From an uncultured Peptococcaceae bacterium (GTDB taxonomy: Bacteria > Bacillota > Peptococcia > Peptococcales > Peptococcaceae): DNA of 43,366 nt. Positions 7,877-16,940 of this stretch are shown here, piece by piece; positions within the stretch are counted from its first letter, which is position 1, and the number at the start of each line of letters is the position of its first letter. Under the pieces are notes generated by a model, which was not told where the DNA came from, did no database searches, and saw only the letters and a list, made by a program, of their open reading frames with translations. The position numbers and the translations under genes were made by a program. The stretch lies in assembly GCA_937976375.1 (NCBI GenBank), contig CALJRU010000021.1, positions 1 through 43,366 of the forward strand. Direction: 5' to 3'.

Positions 7877-9499
7877 TTACATCATACCCATGCCGCCTGC
7901 TGCACCGGCTGCTGCAGCAGGATCTTCCTTACTGACATCAGCAACCAATGTTTCAGTGGTCAAGATCATGCTTGCAATGGAAACAGCGTTCTGCAGTGCA
8001 CTTCTTGTAACCTTTGCAGGATCGATGACACCGGCATCAATCATGTTTTCATAGGTATCCTTCAATGCATTATAGCCTTCGCCAACGCCCAAGGATTTAA
8101 CATGTTCGCAAACAACGCTGCCTTCCACGCCAGCATTTTCCGCGATCTGACGAACAGGTGCTTCCAACGCTTTCTTAACAATGTTTACACCAGTCATTGC
8201 ATCGGCTTCTTCAAACTTAATGTCATCCAAAGTAGAAAGGATGTTCAAGAGAGCCGTACCACCGCCGGCAACAATGCCTTCTTCAACAGCAGCTTTGGTT
8301 GCAGAAAGTGCATCTTCAATGCGATGTTTCTTTTCAGTCAATTCGGTTTCGGTAGCAGCACCAACCTGGAGCACTGCAACGCCACCAGCGAGTTTAGCGA
8401 GACGTTCCTGATATTTTTCACGATCGAAATCGGAAGTGGTTTCTTCAATCAAGCGACGAATCTGTTCAACACGTGCTTCGATGTTTGCTTTATCGCCTCG
8501 GCCATCAACGATGGTGGTATTGTCTTTATCAACAGTAACCTGACGTGCGCTGCCAAGCATATCCAGGGTAGTATCTTCGAGTTTGTAACCCAATTCATCG
8601 GTAACAACCGTTGCACCGGTCAAAGCAGCGATATCTTTCAACATTTCTTTGCGGCGATCGCCAAAACCAGGAGCCTTAACAGCAACACAAGTAAAGGTGC
8701 CACGGAGGCGGTTAAGGATCATGGTGGTGAGCGCTTCACCTTCAACATCTTCTGCAATGATCAGCAAAGCTTTGCCAGTCTTAACGATCTGTTCAAGAAC
8801 AGGCAGGATATCTTGAATGTTGCTGATCTTCTTATCGGTTACAAGGATATATGGTTCATCGAGGGTTGCAACCATTTTTTCGGTGTTGTTCACCATGTAT
8901 GGAGAAATATATCCGCGGTCAAACTGCATCCCTTCAACGACTTCCATAGAAGTGCCGAAAGTCTTGGAATCTTCAACAGTGATGACACCATCATTGCCAA
9001 CAACTTCCATAGCATCAGCAATCAGTTTACCAATTTCTTCATCAGCGGAAGAAATAGCTGCTACCTGGGCAATAGCATCTTTGCTCTTGATTGGCTGGCT
9101 AATCTTATGAATTTCTTCAACAGCACGATCGCAAGCAGCATGCATCCCTTTGCGCAGGATCATTGGATTAGCACCAGCTGCAATGTTCTTCAAGCCTTCG
9201 CGAACCATTGCCTGAGCAAGAACGGTAGCGGTTGTGGTACCATCACCAGCAACATCATTGGTCTTGATGGAAACTTCCTTCAACAGCTGAGCGCCCATAT
9301 TTTCGAATGGATCTTCCAAATCAATTTCACGTGCGATGGTCACACCATCATTGGTAATAATTGGTGCGCCGTAAGGACGGGACAATACAACATTGCGCCC
9401 TTTTGGCCCAAGGGTCACACGAACAGCGTCAGCAACTGCATTGACACCGGTTTCAAGAGCTGCACGCGCTTCTGCGTCAAAACGAATTTCTTTTGCCAT
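7877..9499 (-). CDS. groEL: Chaperonin GroEL (Hsp60)
   Basis: Cytoplasmic 14-subunit folding chamber that works with GroES using ATP. The 540 residues are typical, beginning MAKEIRFDAEARAAL. The ATP-binding GDGTTTATVLAQA segment is present, and the chain ends in the glycine/methionine-rich tail GGMGMM. The ATG follows AGGAGG by eleven bases. It is 22 bases downstream of groES and shares its CIRCE-controlled promoter. Long open frames on the opposite strand are side effects of its biased codon usage. Confidence 0.98.
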   Translation of the reverse strand: MAKEIRFDAEARAALETGVNAVADAVRVTLGPKGRNVVLSRPYGAPIITNDGVTIAREIDLEDPFENMGAQLLKEVSIKTNDVAGDGTTTATVLAQAMVREGLKNIAAGANPMILRKGMHAACDRAVEEIHKISQPIKSKDAIAQVAAISSADEEIGKLIADAMEVVGNDGVITVEDSKTFGTSMEVVEGMQFDRGYISPYMVNNTEKMVATLDEPYILVTDKKISNIQDILPVLEQIVKTGKALLIIAEDVEGEALTTMILNRLRGTFTCVAVKAPGFGDRRKEMLKDIAALTGATVVTDELGYKLEDTTLDMLGSARQVTVDKDNTTIVDGRGDKANIEARVEQIRRLIEETTSDFDREKYQERLAKLAGGVAVLQVGAATETELTEKKHRIEDALSATKAAVEEGIVAGGGTALLNILSTLDDIKFEEADAMTGVNIVKKALEAPVRQIAENAGVEGSVVCEHVKSLGVGEGYNALKDTYENMIDAGVIDPAKVTRSALQNAVSIASMILTTETLVADVSKEDPAAAAGAAGGMGMM

Positions 9500-9521
9500 A
9501 ATAAGAATTGCCTCCTAATAA

Positions 9522-9809
9522 TTAGCCTAAAACGACAAGAATGTCTTTTTCAGAAAGAACAACGTATTCTTCGTTGTCATACTTCAGATCCACGCCACCA
9601 AATTTTCCATAGATAACGCGATCCCCTTCTTTGACATCCAGTGGAATGTGGTTGCCCTTATCATCTCTAGCACCAGGACCAACTGCAACAACAGTTCCCT
9701 GATGTGGTTTTTCTTGAGCAGAACCTGGCAAAATAATGCCACTTTCGGTCTTTTCTTCTACTTTTGCTGGTTTTACGACAACCTTGTCGCCCAATGGTTT
9801 AATATTCAT
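9522..9809 (-). CDS. groES: Co-chaperonin GroES (Hsp10)
   Basis: The 95-residue heptameric lid of the GroEL chamber. It starts MNIKPLGDKVVVKP, contains the mobile-loop region around TESGIILPGSAQEKPHQG, then GDRVIYGKFGG and a C-terminal DILVVLG. AAGGAGG lies nine bases before the ATG. It is first gene of the groES-groEL operon, with a CIRCE operator and promoter upstream, so it should be repressed by HrcA in the absence of heat stress. Confidence 0.98.
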   Translation of the reverse strand: MNIKPLGDKVVVKPAKVEEKTESGIILPGSAQEKPHQGTVVAVGPGARDDKGNHIPLDVKEGDRVIYGKFGGVDLKYDNEEYVVLSEKDILVVLG

Positions 9810-9844
9810 AAATAAGAGCCTCCTTAATGATTCTCAACCTCTTG

Positions 9845-9871
9845 TTAGCACTCTATATGCTCGAGTGCTAA
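9845..9871 (-). promoter_or_regulatory. CIRCE operator (HrcA binding site)
   Basis: A perfect CIRCE: TTAGCACTC (9845-9853), nine bases, GAGTGCTAA (9863-9871). It lies between the -10 box and the groES start, in the transcribed leader, which is the classic position. This predicts an HrcA repressor elsewhere in the genome. Confidence 0.98.
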
Positions 9872-9882
9872 TCACTGATAAT

Positions 9883-9910
9883 ATAATAACACAATCACCG
9901 AAAATTTCAA
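9883..9910 (-). promoter_or_regulatory. Promoter of groES-groEL
   Basis: Minus strand TTGAAA (9905-9910), 16-base spacer, TATTAT (9883-9888), just upstream of CIRCE. The AT-rich stretch allows neighbouring -10 registers. Confidence 0.7.
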
Positions 9911-9960
9911 GAGGGGATTTAAGATTTTTCATCATTTCTCCATTATTAAGTGACATTTTC

Positions 9961-9989
9961 TTGCAGCCCGTTATTCCTCACGTTATACT
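9961..9989 (+). promoter_or_regulatory. Promoter of the 5-formyl-THF cyclo-ligase gene
   Basis: TTGCAG (9961-9966), 17-base spacer, TATACT (9984-9989). The predicted start point is only about 14 bases before the ATG at 10010, leaving just room for the AAGGAGG ribosome site. It is divergent from the groES promoter. Confidence 0.75.
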
Positions 9990-10009
9990 GAAAACAAGGA
10001 GGGATAACC

Positions 10010-10594
10010 ATGACCAAAGATCAATGGCGCGCCATCGGCAAAGAAAAGCGGCGCACACTCAGCCCCGAAGAGCGCAGCTATCAAATAACCGCCCTCACCC
10101 GCGCCATCCTCAAAGATCCCCGTTGGCAGCGCGCCAACACCACGCTTTTATTTTTAAGTTTCGGCAGCGAGTGGGATACCTCAGCACTGATCCAAGAAGC
10201 TTGGCACAGCGGCAAAACCGTAGCGCTCACACGCTGTCTCGCCGATCATCAAATGCAGGTGTGCCGCTATACGCCGGACACCACACTCATCACCACACTT
10301 GGCAGTCTCAAAGAAATTGCTCCGGAAGCCGTTGAACCGATTTCGATGGATGCCATCGACTTCTGTCTTGTACCGGGTTTGCTTTTCGACCCTTATGGCA
10401 CACGCCTCGGATACGGCGCTGGTTATTACGATCGATTTTTACCCAAGCTTCCAGCTTCCTGCACCATTCTTGCTGCAGGGTTCAACAATCAGCTTGTCGG
10501 TGAGAAACTGCCATGTGAAACAACAGACTTTCGCCTGCCAGAAATCTGGACACCAGATACGCAGATCATGACACGGCCACCATTTAACAAATAA
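10010..10594 (+). CDS. 5-formyltetrahydrofolate cyclo-ligase
   Basis: Converts 5-formyl-THF to 5,10-methenyl-THF with ATP, returning the storage form of folate to one-carbon metabolism. The 194 residues fit the family. The hallmark GYGAGYYDR motif is at 134-142, preceded by the VPGLLFD segment, and the N-terminal basic helix that binds the nucleotide (KEKRR) is present. The ribosome site AAGGAGG is strong and the leader very short. The gene stands alone on the plus strand between groESL and the converging membrane-protein pair, and ends in a shared bidirectional terminator. Confidence 0.93.
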   Translation: MTKDQWRAIGKEKRRTLSPEERSYQITALTRAILKDPRWQRANTTLLFLSFGSEWDTSALIQEAWHSGKTVALTRCLADHQMQVCRYTPDTTLITTLGSLKEIAPEAVEPISMDAIDFCLVPGLLFDPYGTRLGYGAGYYDRFLPKLPASCTILAAGFNNQLVGEKLPCETTDFRLPEIWTPDTQIMTRPPFNK

Positions 10595-10602
10595 TCGCAC
10601 AC

Positions 10603-10640
10603 AAAAATAAGACCCGGATGATTCCAGGTCTTATTTTTTT
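10603..10640. terminator. Bidirectional terminator
   Basis: A 12-bp stem (10603-10614 with 10627-10638) has an A-run on the left and a T-run on the right, so it can end both the plus-strand folate gene and the minus-strand gene that stops at 10653. Confidence 0.88.
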
Positions 10641-10652
10641 CATTAAAGTTTA

Positions 10653-11042
10653 TCAAGCATTGATCAAGCTGGATGCTGTCAGGAAAATACCAGCTGCCCC
10701 AATGACAATGAGCACCCCAGCTGTAATGCGCGTCATCTTCACGCGTTCCGGCAGCACATATTTCACAGTGTAGAGAATCAAGCAGCCAGAAATAATGGTC
10801 AAAGCATACGCGATAATAACCATAATCGCGTTCGAAACATCACCATTGAGAGAGTTTGGAGAAACGAACAGCAGAACCATGGCAACAAGCAGCAAGCCGA
10901 TAGAGCCATAATTGGCACGACGCGCATTTTTATACTGCTTCACTTCTTGCTGTGTTGGTTTTGGCGCCTCATGCTCCTTTGTTCCTTGAGGACCATATTG
11001 TGGTCTTTTTTTCTTACCAGTACGTGATTTTTTTACCGCCAT
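10653..11042 (-). CDS. Small membrane protein, function unknown
   Basis: A 129-residue protein I do not recognise. The first 45 residues are strongly basic and polar (KKSRTGKKKR and QYKNARR). Three predicted membrane helices follow, at about 46-61, 71-93 and 106-124. The short leader has an AAAGGA site about ten bases before the ATG. It begins 31 bases after the stop of the YhgE-like gene and shares the terminator at 10603-10640, so the two are probably one transcript. The basic tail should face the cytoplasm. No catalytic motif is visible. A partner or accessory role for the upstream protein is possible but rests only on adjacency. Confidence 0.7.
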   Translation of the reverse strand: MAVKKSRTGKKKRPQYGPQGTKEHEAPKPTQQEVKQYKNARRANYGSIGLLLVAMVLLFVSPNSLNGDVSNAIMVIIAYALTIISGCLILYTVKYVLPERVKMTRITAGVLIVIGAAGIFLTASSLINA

Positions 11043-11073
11043 AATTACACATTCCTTTCTTCACTAACATATG

Positions 11074-13302
11074 TTACATCAATCCACTCTTTTTCATCGA
11101 GTGCTCGAAGAATTCGACAAACCGCCGCAATGCCGGACCAAATATCACAACCACTGCCAACGATAAAATCGGCAACAGCGCCATCATAACCAAGTCATGC
11201 ACCAGAGACGGCCAATACACGCCAAAACAGATTTCTCGCATAGCACCAATGCAATACGTAAACGGCAGCAACGGATGAATCAACTGAAAAAACGCTGGTG
11301 TCATCTCTATAGGGAACGTTCCCCCGCTGGCCGCAATCTGCAGTACAAGAACCACAATGGCCAGCGCTTTCCCAATTGCCGAAAAAGTAAACACAAGTGA
11401 GAAAATGAAAATCGAGAAGATCTGTCCAATAAGTATACATAATAACACAAAAAGCACCGGATGCCTACAGTCTACATGCAAAATCAGCAAATCTCCCAAC
11501 CCAATAATCAAACATTGAAAGGCCGATACAATCTGATACAGCCAAAGTCTCGACAGATACATCGGTGTCAATCGCGCTTCCGGATAAGCTTCCAACCCTT
11601 TCTCATTGATCGGGCTAATCATTGCCATCATCAACAAGCATCCTACCCAAATGGCCAGCGTGGTGTAAAACGGCGACATTCCGCTGCCATAATTTGCCAC
11701 AGGGTAGAGCCGGTTGGTCTCCATTTCAACAGGGTGACTTAGAAAAGCACTTTGCTTTTCTACATCTTGCTGAATAAACTTCAGCACCTCGTTTAATTGT
11801 TCATCCTCAGACAAACTTCTAAGATCCCCGGTTTCTTTTTCCAACAGCGACTGAGTGTCTTGAATGATCTCCTTATATCGACTGATTGTTTCTGAGCCAA
11901 CAGGCCCCATGCTTCGGACCGTCCCCAATACGCCATCTACTTGCGGAACAAGACTCGAAAGATTTTGCAGCAGCGAATAGGAATCATCCAATGTTTTGCT
12001 GAGCTGATCTGCAGAATCTGCCAACGATGCACTCACACCATTATTGTATGCGTTCCAAGTTTCATTAACTGTATTCACCAATCCAGAAACCACATCAGCC
12101 GCTTGCGACGCTGCATCATTGACTGCCACACTGCCATTTGCCAGATCGTCTTTTATGTTTTGCAATCGACTAATATTGCCATCCAACGTCGATTCAAGCG
12201 TGTCTAGACGACTGACAAAAGACGAAATAACATCACTTGGTATTGGCAGCATTTGATTGAAGCGCTGAAAATTGTCTGCCAAATTGCTTACATGATCGCG
12301 CAATTGCGTGATTGTATCAATCATATCTTGCAGACGATCCTGCGCTGCAGCGCTATTCTCATTATTAAGTGCCGAAAGACGCTCCGCATCGTTCTGCAGC
12401 TGATCAGCCAGTGTATTCAACGACAATACATTTTGATCGAGCAAGCGACGAATATCACCAACCGTCGATTTTGTTGACTGCAGCGTATTCTGTGCGCTTA
12501 ATGTCAAATTCGAAGCATCTTTTAACGCTTGACTGGCCTGCGGCAGAATACTTTCTGCATTATCCGAAAGCTTCTTCATTTGTTCTAAGGTTGCTTCAAA
12601 TTCATCCATATTTTTTACAAACAACGACATATTTTTCGACGCCAAATCCATGGTATCCAGCATGCGCATAAAACTCGGCTTATAATCCGCATATTTGTTA
12701 TCCGCGACTTTCAGCGTATCCAACACAATGGTTGTTACTGTTTCAACGAACGTCTCATTGATTTCACTGCTGACAGTATCCATCCCCGTACCCATGATTT
12801 TTGTCGAAATGGCATTTTCTTTTTCGTTGATATAATAATCAATTGTCGCCTGCTTTGTATTGCCATAAAGGAATCCCGTCATTGTTTCTGTAAAATCTTT
12901 CGGGATGACCAGCGCAGCGTAGTAGTCACCTGAATTTACGCCTTCTTGCCCTTCGTCATAAGAGACAAACTGCCATCCTATCGCATCATTGGCTTTCAGC
13001 GCCTTGACAATTTCATCACCAACATTGATCTTGACGCCTTCCACCTCTGCGCCTTGATCCAAGCTCGTAACCGCAACTTTTAGATTAGACGTGAGATCAT
13101 AAGGCGACCAGTTGGCACCAATATTAAACCAAGCGTAAAGCGGCGGGAGCAAAAGCAAGCCTAAACACACCAGCGCCGCGGCCACATTTCCCCTCAACGG
13201 ACGCATTTGCGCAAGAAACAGCAGCTTTGTCACGCCAAATGTCTCGCGTATATGCGCCGGTCTCAACCGCCAAAGATCCAGCTTACGTAAATTCTTTTTC
13301 AT
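11074..13302 (-). CDS. YhgE/Pip family membrane protein (ABC-2 permease-like)
   Basis: A 742-residue membrane protein of the YhgE/Pip class. One N-terminal helix (about 38-58) runs into the family hallmark PPLYAWFNI...NWSPYDL...LKVAV. A long extracytoplasmic region of about 470 residues, rich in heptad-like Asp/Ser/Leu/Gln and probably coiled coil, follows. Near residue 540 a cluster of five or six helices begins, similar to ABC-2 permeases. Relatives include the phage infection protein Pip of Lactococcus and the EsaA family of ESX/type VII secretion systems. No ESX genes are nearby, so I call only the family. GGAAGG precedes the ATG, and an extended -10 promoter lies at 13341. Confidence 0.85.
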   Translation of the reverse strand: MKKNLRKLDLWRLRPAHIRETFGVTKLLFLAQMRPLRGNVAAALVCLGLLLLPPLYAWFNIGANWSPYDLTSNLKVAVTSLDQGAEVEGVKINVGDEIVKALKANDAIGWQFVSYDEGQEGVNSGDYYAALVIPKDFTETMTGFLYGNTKQATIDYYINEKENAISTKIMGTGMDTVSSEINETFVETVTTIVLDTLKVADNKYADYKPSFMRMLDTMDLASKNMSLFVKNMDEFEATLEQMKKLSDNAESILPQASQALKDASNLTLSAQNTLQSTKSTVGDIRRLLDQNVLSLNTLADQLQNDAERLSALNNENSAAAQDRLQDMIDTITQLRDHVSNLADNFQRFNQMLPIPSDVISSFVSRLDTLESTLDGNISRLQNIKDDLANGSVAVNDAASQAADVVSGLVNTVNETWNAYNNGVSASLADSADQLSKTLDDSYSLLQNLSSLVPQVDGVLGTVRSMGPVGSETISRYKEIIQDTQSLLEKETGDLRSLSEDEQLNEVLKFIQQDVEKQSAFLSHPVEMETNRLYPVANYGSGMSPFYTTLAIWVGCLLMMAMISPINEKGLEAYPEARLTPMYLSRLWLYQIVSAFQCLIIGLGDLLILHVDCRHPVLFVLLCILIGQIFSIFIFSLVFTFSAIGKALAIVVLVLQIAASGGTFPIEMTPAFFQLIHPLLPFTYCIGAMREICFGVYWPSLVHDLVMMALLPILSLAVVVIFGPALRRFVEFFEHSMKKSGLM

Positions 13303-13340
13303 TCTGACCCTTCCTTCTCTGTCGGTGTACGACTTATGAC

Positions 13341-13349
13341 ATTATATCA
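13341..13349 (-). promoter_or_regulatory. Extended -10 promoter of the YhgE-like gene
   Basis: Minus strand TGATATAAT, a perfect -10 box (13341-13346) with an upstream TG. The -35 region (GTGAAA) is weak. It lies between the lysC terminator and the gene start, with a leader of about 30 bases. Confidence 0.6.
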
Positions 13350-13394
13350 GCATTCCCGTTATCTTTCACCCCCATTTTTCACCACATCGCATCA

Positions 13395-13428
13395 CAAAAA
13401 GAAAAGCCCCCGGGTTTTCACCCAGGGG
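13395..13428 (-). terminator. Terminator of the threonine/lysine biosynthesis operon
   Basis: A G-C-rich stem (13407-13415 with 13420-13428, one mismatch) around a four-base loop is followed in the minus direction by CTTTTCTTTTT. It begins 12 bases after the lysC stop. Confidence 0.88.
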
Positions 13429-13440
13429 TAACAACAATCA

Positions 13441-14670
13441 TTATTGGATCTGATCAAGTTCAAAAGCATCATGCAGCGCCTGCATGCCCTTCTTCAAAGT
13501 GTCTTCATCATATTTAATAATGACAGAGATCTTCACTTCAGAAGTACCAATCAAATCAATGTTAATACCAGCATCACGCAACGCTGCAAACATACGCGCT
13601 GCGACACCATGTGCACCAACCATGCCTGCACCAACGGCAGAAATTTTTACAACGCTGTCATCAACGACAACTTCACGATGATGCAATGAATGTCCAAGGT
13701 TTTCAATGATCATCTTTGTGCGCTTTGCATCGCTTTTAGCGATGGTGAAAGCAATATCATTAAGGTTATCAACCATTGCACTTTGAATGATCATGTCAAC
13801 GCTGATCTTCTCAGCAGCAAGTGCCCCAAAAATCTCGGCAGCAATGCCTGGACGGTCTTCAACGCCAAAGATGCTGACTTTTGCAACGTTCTTATCACAT
13901 GCGATACCAGTAACAGCATATTCTTTTTCAAGTTCTTCAGACTTAACCACGAAAGTTCCTCCTATATGTGTATTAAAACTCGAGCGGACACAAAGTTTTA
14001 CATCATGAAGCTTAGCCACTTCAACAGATCTTGGGTGAAGCACTTTTGCACCAAGACTTGCCAATTCAAGCATTTCATCATAAGAAATTTTATTCAGCTT
14101 TGTCGCATTTGGCACCATGCGAGGATCTGCTGTGTAAATACCATCCACATCTGTGTAAATCTCGCAAACATCAGCACCAATAGCAGCAGCGATTGCGACA
14201 GCAGTTGTGTCGGAGCCACCACGTCCCAATGTAGTAATATCATCATCTGGCCCAATGCCCTGAAAACCAGCAATGACCACCACTTTATCTTCACTTAATT
14301 CACGGCCAATTTTGTTGGCATTGATGTCTACAATACGTGCCTTCTGATGGGAATCATCGGTACGAATGCAAACTTGTGGACCAGTAAAGGAAATTGCCTT
14401 TAAACCAAGCTCTTGCAGCGCCATTGCAGTTAATGCAATAGAGATCTGTTCTCCCGTAGATAAAAGCATATCCATTTCACGTGGATTTGGCATTTCACTG
14501 ATTTTAAAAGCACGACTTGTTAAATCGTCTGTCATTCCTGCTGGCGCAGAAACAACAACAACGACATCATTACCGGCACGTTTTGTTTTTGCCACATGTT
14601 CAGCAACAAATTTTACACGATCCGGATTGGCAACAGAAGTGCCGCCATATTTTTGTACAATTAAGGCCAT
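13441..14670 (-). CDS. lysC: Aspartate kinase
   Basis: First step of the aspartate pathway (aspartate to aspartyl phosphate), feeding lysine, threonine and methionine. Of its 409 residues, the kinase domain starts MALIVQKYGGTSV with the KYGGTS motif at 7-12. A C-terminal pair of ACT domains (from about 265) normally carries feedback inhibition by lysine and/or threonine. Length matches Bacillus/Corynebacterium-type enzymes that can also yield a separate beta subunit from an internal start; I did not find a clear internal ribosome site. It overlaps the end of thrB by ten bases and is last in the operon, so its supply of aspartyl phosphate is tied to hom and thrB expression. Confidence 0.96.
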   Translation of the reverse strand: MALIVQKYGGTSVANPDRVKFVAEHVAKTKRAGNDVVVVVSAPAGMTDDLTSRAFKISEMPNPREMDMLLSTGEQISIALTAMALQELGLKAISFTGPQVCIRTDDSHQKARIVDINANKIGRELSEDKVVVIAGFQGIGPDDDITTLGRGGSDTTAVAIAAAIGADVCEIYTDVDGIYTADPRMVPNATKLNKISYDEMLELASLGAKVLHPRSVEVAKLHDVKLCVRSSFNTHIGGTFVVKSEELEKEYAVTGIACDKNVAKVSIFGVEDRPGIAAEIFGALAAEKISVDMIIQSAMVDNLNDIAFTIAKSDAKRTKMIIENLGHSLHHREVVVDDSVVKISAVGAGMVGAHGVAARMFAALRDAGINIDLIGTSEVKISVIIKYDEDTLKKGMQALHDAFELDQIQ

Positions 14671-15617
14671 ATTTTCAACTCCATTTCATTTTCAAAGCAC
14701 TGAACACCAGTTGCAATTGGCGCAACCTCAATCAGTTGCCCGCTGACTCGCTTTTGTTCAAGTGCTTTCAATGTTTCACTAAAATCACGTTTTGCATCAG
14801 AAAGAATCAGCATGGTCGAGCCAGCTCCGCTGACCAGCGCTGCTAAAGCACCCTTTTCCAACGCAATTTCTTTTGCTTCCTGTATGCCCGGCATGAGCGG
14901 CAGGCGATACGGCTCATGAATGCGGTCCGAAAACGCATCCGCGAGGCCCTCAAGGTTTCCCGTTGCAAGTGATGCCACCAAAAGGCCAAGGTGTCCAAGA
15001 TTGTAAACCACATCTTCCCGACTATATCCATCTGGCATCGCCGCACGCGCTTTCGAGGTAGGCAGCGGATAATCTGGAATCAGAGCATAGGCATACAGCC
15101 CCTCTACCGGCTGCATTTTTCTTGCAACAACGCGCTTATCATCCGTCATGCATCCAATAACAATACCACCCAAAAGTGCCGGCAATACGTTGTCCGGATG
15201 CCCGTCAATATCGGTTGCCATCTGCATCAGTTCTTCTTTCGAAAAAGCCCCATCAGACATCAACTGGGCGACAACCAAGCCACTCACTGCAGCCGCTGAA
15301 CTCGAGCCCAATCCGCGCGCAAAAGGCACGCGATTGATACAATGCAGTGCAATCGGCTGAACCTCCCGACCAATCTTAGCCATCGCTTCAGCATAGGTAC
15401 GATAAATCAAGTTATCTAACGTTTCCGATTCGCCCGCACCGTAGCCTTCCACACTAATACGAGAGGATTCTCCGCTCGGAAGTTTTTTCAGCCACAGTTC
15501 ATTATGAAGATTTACTGCCATCCCTAAGCAGTCAAAGCCCGGCCCCATATTCGCAGAGGTTGCCGGCGTTTTAATAACGATTTGCGGCGCATCGCCAAAC
15601 CATTCTTTCATATTCAT
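14661..15617 (-). CDS. thrB: Homoserine kinase
   Basis: GHMP-family kinase that phosphorylates homoserine for threonine synthesis. In 318 residues it has the N-terminal PATSANMGPGFDCLG segment and the ATP-binding glycine/serine motif PFARGLGSSSAA. The start overlaps the hom stop as ATGA and a GGGGG site lies about nine bases upstream, which decides this ATG over one two codons later. No thrC (threonine synthase) is present in the operon or window, so the last step must be encoded elsewhere. Confidence 0.95.
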   Translation of the reverse strand: MNMKEWFGDAPQIVIKTPATSANMGPGFDCLGMAVNLHNELWLKKLPSGESSRISVEGYGAGESETLDNLIYRTYAEAMAKIGREVQPIALHCINRVPFARGLGSSSAAAVSGLVVAQLMSDGAFSKEELMQMATDIDGHPDNVLPALLGGIVIGCMTDDKRVVARKMQPVEGLYAYALIPDYPLPTSKARAAMPDGYSREDVVYNLGHLGLLVASLATGNLEGLADAFSDRIHEPYRLPLMPGIQEAKEIALEKGALAALVSGAGSTMLILSDAKRDFSETLKALEQKRVSGQLIEVAPIATGVQCFENEMELKIWP

Positions 15618-16921
15618 TGTGGCAGTCCCCCATAAATACGAATGACATTTTCCACCTGACGTACAGAATCCGCATTTTTCAAACGATCAAGAGCTTCGAG
15701 GAACTTTTCTTCAAGCACTTCATGCGTTATAATTACGAACTCAGCATCCTGAGAATTCGTCGAATCCTTTTGCATGGCTTGTGCAATGCTCACGCCACTA
15801 TCGCCAAAAAGCATGCCCACTTCTCCAAGAACGCCTGGACGGTCAGGAATACACAAACGCACATAGAAACGACTGCGCAGTTTGCTCATCGGCTTAATAG
15901 GAATGTTTTCATAGGTATAATCACCGATGCGACCCTCACAGCCGTACACAATATCACGGCAAATATCGATCACATCACCAACCACTGCGCTCGCAGTCGG
16001 CAGCTTACCTGCGCCTCTGCCATAGAACATGGCTTCATCAATGGCATCACCTTTAACAAATACCGCATTAAACGAACCACCCACCGTTGCAAGCGGATGT
16101 GTTTTTGCAATAATTGCCGGATGAACACGCAAGCATAAGCCATCATCCTGTTTACTAGCAATGCCCAAAAGTTTAATCACGCAGTGAATGGACTCTGCAT
16201 ATTCCATGTCCAATTTTGAGATTTTTGTAATGCCTTCAACATGCACATCGTCAAATACAGCCGGTGTATGGAATGCAATATTTGCAAGAATAGCCACTTT
16301 ACGCCCTGCATCAAGGCCTTCAATGTCTGCCGTCGGATCGGCTTCCGCGTAACCCAATGCTGTTGCCTGTGCCAATGCCTCCTCAAAACCGAGGCCATTT
16401 TCCGCCATACTTGTGAGGATAAAATTGGTCGTACCATTCATAATTCCCACAAGTTCAGAGAAATGGTTGGCTGCCATATTTTCCTTTAGCGGTTGAACAA
16501 TCGGAATTGCGCCAAGGCAAGAGGCTTCATATCTAAAATCTCTCTTCATTTCGGCTGCAAGAGACTGGAGTTCCTGCCCATGAACAGCAATCAAATCCTT
16601 ATTGGCACTGACAATGTTTTTCCCAGCGCGCAGCGCCTCTGTTAAATAAGTACGTGCTGGTTCAATGCCGCCCATAACCTCAATGACAACAGAAATCTCA
16701 TCATCTTCCAAAATATCCTGCCAATTTGTGGTGAGGATAGTATGTGGCGCAACTTGATCGGCATATTTTTCCGGCGAACGCACCAGTACACGCTTGACTT
16801 GTACATCTGCGCCAACTTTATCAATAAAGTTGTCCTTCTGAAGTTTTTCGATCACCTCATATACACCAGAACCAACTGTTCCCATGCCAAGCAGCGCAAC
16901 TTTAATCACTTCTTTTTTCAT
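15614..16921 (-). CDS. hom: Homoserine dehydrogenase
   Basis: Reduces aspartate semialdehyde to homoserine with NAD(P)H. The 435 residues show an N-terminal Rossmann fold with GMGTVGSGV at 12-20, the substrate domain with GIMNGTTNFIL, and a C-terminal ACT domain (from about 355, FYVRLCIPDRPGVLGEV) that usually mediates threonine feedback. The ribosome site GGAGGTG is strong. It follows the ACT-HTH gene by 19 bases and overlaps thrB by four. Confidence 0.97.
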   Translation of the reverse strand: MKKEVIKVALLGMGTVGSGVYEVIEKLQKDNFIDKVGADVQVKRVLVRSPEKYADQVAPHTILTTNWQDILEDDEISVVIEVMGGIEPARTYLTEALRAGKNIVSANKDLIAVHGQELQSLAAEMKRDFRYEASCLGAIPIVQPLKENMAANHFSELVGIMNGTTNFILTSMAENGLGFEEALAQATALGYAEADPTADIEGLDAGRKVAILANIAFHTPAVFDDVHVEGITKISKLDMEYAESIHCVIKLLGIASKQDDGLCLRVHPAIIAKTHPLATVGGSFNAVFVKGDAIDEAMFYGRGAGKLPTASAVVGDVIDICRDIVYGCEGRIGDYTYENIPIKPMSKLRSRFYVRLCIPDRPGVLGEVGMLFGDSGVSIAQAMQKDSTNSQDAEFVIITHEVLEEKFLEALDRLKNADSVRQVENVIRIYGGLPQ

Positions 16922-16940
16922 AAGTCACCTCCAACTTGCA

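Noticed and set aside
8102..9616. A 504-codon open frame on the plus strand opposite groEL.
   Set aside because: It lies wholly opposite groEL-groES, has no ribosome site and gives a Phe/Asn/Cys-rich protein unlike any family; it follows from the codon bias of groEL.
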